From JACPSX01 sp035288405 [NCBI: bacterium] (lineage in GTDB: Bacteria; JACPSX01), in contig DATEAK010000235.1 of assembly GCA_035288405.1 (NCBI GenBank), forward strand, positions 1 to 13,429: a stretch of 13,429 nucleotides of DNA, written 5' to 3'. Shown here one piece after another: positions 6,406 to 13,429 of the stretch. Under the pieces are notes generated by a model. That model was not told the origin of the DNA. It worked only from the letters and a program-made list of their open reading frames with translations, and did no database searches. Numbering within the stretch: the stretch's first letter is position 1; every line of letters begins with the position of its first letter. The position numbers and the translations under genes were made by a program.

Positions 6406-7539
6406 GTGTCTGAAGAAAGCGTGTTGAAAAAGGTTTCAATGTTCGGGTTTAGAAATTTGCAGGACCAGGAGTTTTGTCCAGCTCCGGGGCTGAACATCCT
6501 GCAGGGAGAAAATGCTCAAGGCAAAACGAATGTTCTTGAGGCCATATACCTCCTTCGACATACTCGATCCTTCCGGCCGGGAGGACTCGGGGACTACTGC
6601 CGATGGGGAGAGATCTCTTTTGCTCTGGGTGCTGAGATTCTGTTGGAGGGGGAAACGCGGCAAGACCTGAGGATCCTTTTTGAAAACGGTAAGCGGAAAG
6701 CGACTGTCAACGGGAACGGGTACACCGCAAGCCATGGGGCGATAAAGAACGGCATGAGGATTTGCGGTTTGTTTCCCGAGACGGTGGCTTGGTTGGAAGG
6801 CACAGCTTCCTTCCAACGACGCTACCTTGATCAGATGATCGTGAGCATTGATGGGACATACCTTCCGGTAGTGCGTGCCTTCCACCACGCCCTCGCCCAG
6901 AGAAATGCCCTGCTCAGAATGCCTTCGAATCCCGGTTGGGATCTGGCCATGGAAAGTTGGGAGGAGGAGCTAGCTTCTCTGGGTTCCCGCATAATCCTTG
7001 CTCGGAGGTCTTGGGCTGCAGAGATTCAAAACAGGGTCGCGCTCACCGCGGGAAGAAATTGGCCGGGGATCCGAGTGGAGATTTCTTATACCGCCAATGG
7101 GGAGAGTTGGGCTGTCGAGGCTCCAGCTTCGGAGATCCAGTCCAAGCTGGCGACTTGCCTGGTCCGCTCCCGTACGGAGGAGAAGCGCTACGGCGCGACG
7201 CTCGTCGGACCCCATCGGGACCGTGTTCGCTTTCTGAATCATGGGGCGGATCTGAAGACCTGTGGTTCCCGGGGAGAGAGATGGCTGGCTGCCATCCTCT
7301 TGCTGGTTGTTGAGGTCTCCCTGTGCCGGGAGGCCGGCTATAGTCCGATTGTCCTCATGGATGAGGTTGAGACGGAGCTGGATGGTTGCCGAGCGGCTGA
7401 CGCAGCGCGGCTCCTGGAAACGTTTGACCAGTGCCAGATTTTTGCTACGAGCCTTGGCAAAGGATCCTTGTGGACCGAAAGCCCGGGAAAGAACCGGGTT
7501 TTTGAAGTGCGGCAAGGACTTTTGAGGACGGCAGCTTAA
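6406..7539 (+). CDS. recF: DNA replication and repair protein RecF
   Basis: SMC-like ATPase that with RecO and RecR loads RecA at single-strand gaps. Up to 377 residues. The N-terminus LKKVSMFGFRNL is followed by the P-loop GENAQGKTNVLEAIY (34-48). Other family marks are SFQRRYLDQMI (135-145), GATLVGPHRD (263-272), the ABC-type signature region CGSRGERW (286-293) and the Walker B segment IVLMDEVETELDG (315-327). Several motifs depart from the usual RecF pattern: GPHRDR for GPHRDD, SRGERW for a SxGQQR-like form, and DE for DD in Walker B. The start is uncertain. GTG 6406 gives the longest frame, but GTG 6421 would make the protein begin right at the LKKVSM segment where most RecF proteins start, and neither has an ideal ribosome site. 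The TAA is followed at once by the gyrB ATG. Confidence 0.93.
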   Translation: MSEESVLKKVSMFGFRNLQDQEFCPAPGLNILQGENAQGKTNVLEAIYLLRHTRSFRPGGLGDYCRWGEISFALGAEILLEGETRQDLRILFENGKRKATVNGNGYTASHGAIKNGMRICGLFPETVAWLEGTASFQRRYLDQMIVSIDGTYLPVVRAFHHALAQRNALLRMPSNPGWDLAMESWEEELASLGSRIILARRSWAAEIQNRVALTAGRNWPGIRVEISYTANGESWAVEAPASEIQSKLATCLVRSRTEEKRYGATLVGPHRDRVRFLNHGADLKTCGSRGERWLAAILLLVVEVSLCREAGYSPIVLMDEVETELDGCRAADAARLLETFDQCQIFATSLGKGSLWTESPGKNRVFEVRQGLLRTAA

Positions 7540-9993
<2,454 letters not shown>

Positions 9994-10037
9994 GAGAACG
10001 GGCACTGAGTTAAGCTTCTGCAGAAAGAGGAATAGCG

Positions 10038-12539
10038 ATGGCGGAGGTTCCAGCTCCGGAAGAGAAGCCGGTTCCAATCAAGATCGAAGATGAGATGAAG
10101 CAGGCCTATCTGGATTACGCCATGAGCGTAATCATCGGCCGGGCGCTGCCGGACGTGCGCGATGGGCTCAAACCCGTGCACCGCCGCACCCTCTTCGCCA
10201 TGAATGAGATGGGCCTCCTCTGGAACAAGCCCTACAAGAAATCCGCCCGGCTCGTCGGAGACGTGATTGGTAAGTATCACCCCCATGGAGACGCGGCGGC
10301 CTACGATACCATCGTGAGGTTGGTGCAAGACTTTTCCATGCGCTATCCGCTGGTCGATGGGCAAGGAAATTTCGGCTCCATCGATGGCGACGCAGCGGCA
10401 GCCATGCGCTACACGGAGATCCGCATGGCGCGCATCGCCCACGAACTGCTGGTAGACATCGATAAGGAAACCGTTGATTTCGGTCCCAATTATGACGAAT
10501 CCCAGCAAGAACCACTAGTCCTTCCCTCTCGGATTCCGAATCTTCTGATCAACGGATCTTCCGGAATCGCCGTGGGCATGGCGACGAATATTCCCCCTCA
10601 TAACTTGGGGGAGGTTGTAGACGGCTTGACCATGCTTCTCAATAATCCGCAGTCCACTGTTGATGATCTTATGACCGTGATCAAAGGGCCCGACTTCCCC
10701 ACCGCGGCTTTTATCAACGGGCGCCGCGGAATCGGGGAGGCGTATCGCACCGGTCGCGGACACCTTCAACTCAGGGCTCGTGCCTTCGTGGAAGAGCAAA
10801 AAGGGGGACGGCAAACCATCCTGGTGACAGAGCTCCCCTACCAGGTAAACAAGGCCAGACTCTTGGAGAAAATTGCCGAGCTTGTCCGCGAGCGCAGAAT
10901 TGAGGGGATTTCGGATCTGCGGGACGAGTCGGACCGGGAGGGCATGCGGATGGTCATCGAGCTCAAACGTGACGCGGATGCACGCGTGATCCTGAACCAG
11001 CTCTACACTGAAACTCAACTTCAGGTCACCTTCGGCGTGATCATGCTGGCGTTGGTGGACAATCAGCCCCGCGTTCTGAAACTGAAAGCACTTCTGCAGT
11101 ACTTTCTTAACCACCGTCGGGAGGTCGTCGTCCGGCGGACCCGATTTGGCCTGCGCAAGGCCCAAGAGAGAGCACACATCCTATTGGGTCTGAAGACGGC
11201 CATTGAGAATCTAGATGCCGTGGTGTCGCTGATCCGCGCGTCCGCATCGCCGCAAGAAGCCAAAGCCGGCCTGATCGAGAAGTTTTCTCTGGACGAAGTG
11301 CAAGCGCAAGCGATCCTTGAGATGCGTCTGCAGCGGCTTACCGGACTGGAGCGGGATAAGATCGTCTCCGAATACGAGGAATTATTGCGCCTGATTGTCG
11401 AGCTCGAAGGAATCCTGGCCAGCGACAAGAAAGTGGACGAGATCATACGGCAGGAGCTGGCAGCGGTTCGAGCGGATTACGCCGACAATCGACGCACGAC
11501 CATCATCGACGAGGAGCCCGAAATCGCCTTTGAAGATCTGATCGTCGAAGAAGATATGGTGGTCGCACTCACCCATACGGGCTACATCAAGCGCAGCCCC
11601 CTGAGCCTGTACCGCAGCCAGCACCGGGGAGGAAAAGGCCGCAAGGCCATGACCACCAAGGAAGAAGATGTGGTGAAGAAACTTTTCGTGGCTTCCACCC
11701 ACGACCATATTTTGTTCTTTACCAACATCGGAAAGGTGCATTGGCTCAAAGTCCACGAGCTTCCGCAGGCCAGCCCGGCCGCCCGGGGGAAGGCCATCAT
11801 CAACCTTCTCCAGTTGGTTTCCGGTGAAACGGTCACGACCATGCTTCCGGTGCGAAACTTCGAGGAGCAGGCCTATCTGCTGATGGCTACCCGACGGGGG
11901 ATCGTCAAGCGGACGGAATTAAATGCGTACAGCAACCCCAGGGCCGGAGGGATTATCGCGATCTCCCTCGATCCGGGTGACGAGTTGATCGGCGTCGAGA
12001 AGACGGATGGGAAGGGAGCTGCATTTCTGGGCACCCGTGCCGGGCAAGCTATCCGCTTCTCTTTGGAAGAAGTGCGGCCCATGGGACGAGTGGCGCGCGG
12101 GGTTATTGGCATCGATCTTGAGGAAGGGGACAATGTCGTCGACATGGAAGTGGTCTTTCCGGAGCGGGCGATTCTGACAGTGACCGAGCGTGGATACGGA
12201 AAACGCACATCGGTAGAGGAGTATCGCCTCCAGGGCCGCGGCGGCAAAGGGATCATCAACGTCCGCGTCACCGAGAAGAATGGGCCGGTGGTGGGAATTC
12301 AGCAAGTGCTCGATAGCGACGAGATCATGGCCATTACTTCCGAAGGCCAGGTCATTCGCCTGAGGGTCGATGAAATCCCTGTGATTGGTAGGGCCACGCA
12401 GGGGGTCCGTCTCATCGAGGTGGGGGAAAACGATCGGGTGGTGGGCATCACTCGACTCGATGAGGCCAGGACAGACGGGAATGGAAAGGAATCCGGCGAG
12501 GAGGAACCCCCGGAGACCGGAGAGGACGTGCAGTCGTGA
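10038..12539 (+). CDS. gyrA: DNA gyrase subunit A
   Basis: DNA cleavage and wrapping subunit of gyrase. The 833 residues contain the winged-helix/tower breakage-reunion domain (about 20-500) with [27 protein letters not shown] (81-93) and the catalytic tyrosine Tyr125 in AAMRYTEIR. The six-bladed C-terminal domain follows (about 505-805), then an acidic tail of about 20 residues. The GyrA box, which marks gyrase rather than topoisomerase IV, reads QHRGGKG (528-534) where the usual form is QRRGGKG. In the quinolone-resistance region Ala86 stands where E. coli has Ser83, while the Asp87 equivalent (Asp90) is kept. ATG 10038 has AGAGGA about 8 nt upstream and lies 44 nt after gyrB. The stop overlaps the next gene's GTG start by 4 nt. 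Identity is very secure. Confidence 0.99.
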   Translation: MAEVPAPEEKPVPIKIEDEMKQAYLDYAMSVIIGRALPDVRDGLKPVHRRTLFAMNEMGLLWNKPYKKSARLVGDVIGKYHPHGDAAAYDTIVRLVQDFSMRYPLVDGQGNFGSIDGDAAAAMRYTEIRMARIAHELLVDIDKETVDFGPNYDESQQEPLVLPSRIPNLLINGSSGIAVGMATNIPPHNLGEVVDGLTMLLNNPQSTVDDLMTVIKGPDFPTAAFINGRRGIGEAYRTGRGHLQLRARAFVEEQKGGRQTILVTELPYQVNKARLLEKIAELVRERRIEGISDLRDESDREGMRMVIELKRDADARVILNQLYTETQLQVTFGVIMLALVDNQPRVLKLKALLQYFLNHRREVVVRRTRFGLRKAQERAHILLGLKTAIENLDAVVSLIRASASPQEAKAGLIEKFSLDEVQAQAILEMRLQRLTGLERDKIVSEYEELLRLIVELEGILASDKKVDEIIRQELAAVRADYADNRRTTIIDEEPEIAFEDLIVEEDMVVALTHTGYIKRSPLSLYRSQHRGGKGRKAMTTKEEDVVKKLFVASTHDHILFFTNIGKVHWLKVHELPQASPAARGKAIINLLQLVSGETVTTMLPVRNFEEQAYLLMATRRGIVKRTELNAYSNPRAGGIIAISLDPGDELIGVEKTDGKGAAFLGTRAGQAIRFSLEEVRPMGRVARGVIGIDLEEGDNVVDMEVVFPERAILTVTERGYGKRTSVEEYRLQGRGGKGIINVRVTEKNGPVVGIQQVLDSDEIMAITSEGQVIRLRVDEIPVIGRATQGVRLIEVGENDRVVGITRLDEARTDGNGKESGEEEPPETGEDVQS

Positions 12540-13357
12540 GAACTCCGTGGGTCTTGAGGCCGGCCAGAGCCGGTTTCTTCTGCGGCGTTTTGGTTGTAGG
12601 GCTACTCGCCGGCTGCAGCCGGCAGCCCAAAGCCCTTTATGACGAAGCAGACCGCCTTTGGCTTGCCGAGAAGTATCGGACGGCCCTGGAGAAATATCAG
12701 CAGATCGTCGATGGGTTCCCCAAGAGTTCCTGGGCCGACCGGGCCCTTTACCGGATGGGGGAGCTCTATTTTCTCTTTTTAAACGATCCAGAGCGGGCGG
12801 TAGATAGCTTCAAGGAGCTTATTTCGAACTACCCCAACAGCGATCTCGCTTTCAGCGCCCAAGAATACGTGGCCACTCTTTACGAGCAGTACATCAAGAA
12901 CTATGATCAAGCGATCGTGGAGTATCAAAAGCTGATTGACTGGCTCAAAGGGAAAAAAGGAGCCGATCGGTTTCAACTGGCCATCGCGGAATGCTATTAC
13001 CGGAAGGGGGAAATTTCCCAGGCCATCACGGAATACCAGATGCTCTTGGAGGAATACCCCGGGAGCTCCTGGAGGGAAAAAGGAAGGTATCAGCTTGCAA
13101 ACGCCCTCAATGTTTTGGGAAGGAACGAAGAAGCCGTCAAAGAATACCGGAAATTTCTGCGGGACTATCCGAACAGTGTTTATACGCCTGACGCCAAATT
13201 GGGGTTAGCCGGTAGCCTGGAAGACATGGGGCGCTTGAAGGAAGCTCTTGCTGTCTACAAAGATCTAAAAGGGGATCCTGCCCATCAATCGCTGATCGCG
13301 GAGCACATCGCGAACATCGAGCGCCAGGTCCAGTACGGGCCCCATCGAAGGAAATAG
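12536..13357 (+). CDS. TPR-repeat lipoprotein (BamD/CpoB-like architecture)
   Basis: Predicted outer-membrane or periplasm-facing lipoprotein. Residues 1-26 form a signal peptide with basic start and hydrophobic core, ending in the lipobox LLAGC, so Cys27 should be lipidated. From about residue 33 on there are roughly six tetratricopeptide repeats, recognisable by recurring elements such as [66 protein letters not shown] and [18 protein letters not shown]. This design is shared by BamD (outer-membrane protein assembly) and the Tol-Pal protein CpoB/YbgF, but I cannot tell which, if either, it is. Partner binding through the TPRs is the likely mode of action. The start is GTG 12536, overlapping the gyrA stop as GTGA, with GAGAGGA about 9 nt upstream. 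It is unusual to find such a gene coupled to gyrA. Confidence 0.88.
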   Translation: MRTPWVLRPARAGFFCGVLVVGLLAGCSRQPKALYDEADRLWLAEKYRTALEKYQQIVDGFPKSSWADRALYRMGELYFLFLNDPERAVDSFKELISNYPNSDLAFSAQEYVATLYEQYIKNYDQAIVEYQKLIDWLKGKKGADRFQLAIAECYYRKGEISQAITEYQMLLEEYPGSSWREKGRYQLANALNVLGRNEEAVKEYRKFLRDYPNSVYTPDAKLGLAGSLEDMGRLKEALAVYKDLKGDPAHQSLIAEHIANIERQVQYGPHRRK

Positions 13358-13377
13358 AAGAAGGAGGAAAACGAGAG

Positions 13378-13429
13378 ATGTCCGTGAGCGCGGAATCCGA
13401 TGCGGTAGGAGGATCTCCGGAAGCGGCCC
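13378..13429 (+). CDS. Start of an unidentified gene, cut by the window edge
   Basis: An ATG at 13378 is preceded by a very strong AAGGAGG about 10 nt upstream, and the frame stays open to the end of the window. The 17 visible residues (MSVSAESDAVGGSPEAA) are small, acidic and low in complexity, like a disordered N-terminal tail. They do not identify the protein. It lies 20 nt after the TPR lipoprotein stop on the same strand and so probably continues the operon. Confidence 0.6.
   Translation, partial: MSVSAESDAVGGSPEAA

Overview
This window is the replication-origin region of a bacterial chromosome. It carries the two classic gene blocks that diverge from oriC. On the minus strand, reading leftwards, are rpmH, rnpA, yidD, yidC and jag. 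On the plus strand, reading rightwards, are dnaA, dnaN, recF, gyrB, gyrA, a TPR lipoprotein gene and the first codons of one more gene. All recognised genes are intact except jag, which is cut by the left edge, and the last gene, which is cut by the right edge.

The organism looks like a Gram-negative (diderm) bacterium. YidC is the long form, with an N-terminal membrane anchor followed by a large periplasmic domain. GyrB is 817 residues and carries the extra C-terminal insert seen in many diderms. The last complete gene encodes a lipoprotein with a clear lipobox. The gene order is the conserved ancestral one. I cannot place the phylum from sequence alone. A deep diderm lineage (for example NC10, Nitrospirota or a deltaproteobacteria-like group) is only a guess.

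Layout: 1-3201 is the ribosome / RNase P / membrane-insertion operon. L34 is rpmH, the RNase P protein is rnpA, the membrane-insertion accessory factor is yidD, the insertase is yidC and the RNA-binding protein is jag. The first three genes are joined by 4-nt start/stop overlaps. A 168-nt hairpin-rich spacer separates yidD from yidC. 3202-3760 is a 559-nt intergenic region holding divergent promoters and a perfect 11-bp inverted repeat made of DnaA boxes just before dnaA. 3761-5101 is dnaA. 5102-5297 is a second intergenic region, with a DnaA box followed by CTA triplets and an AT-rich stretch. It resembles the unwinding part of a Bacillus-type bipartite origin. 5298-12539 holds the sliding clamp, RecF and both gyrase subunits in one direction. 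12536-13357 is a six-TPR lipoprotein translationally coupled to gyrA.

Together the rightward genes start replication (DnaA), tether the polymerase (DnaN), repair gaps (RecF) and relieve the supercoils that replication creates (GyrB/GyrA). The leftward genes supply ribosome, tRNA-processing and membrane-protein insertion functions. This is core chromosome. I found no mobile element, CRISPR array, defence island or RNA gene. The points worth a second look are regulatory (the two DnaA-box sites, a candidate short transcript, the yidD-yidC spacer) and residue-level (GyrA Ala86, RecF motif changes, a few others).
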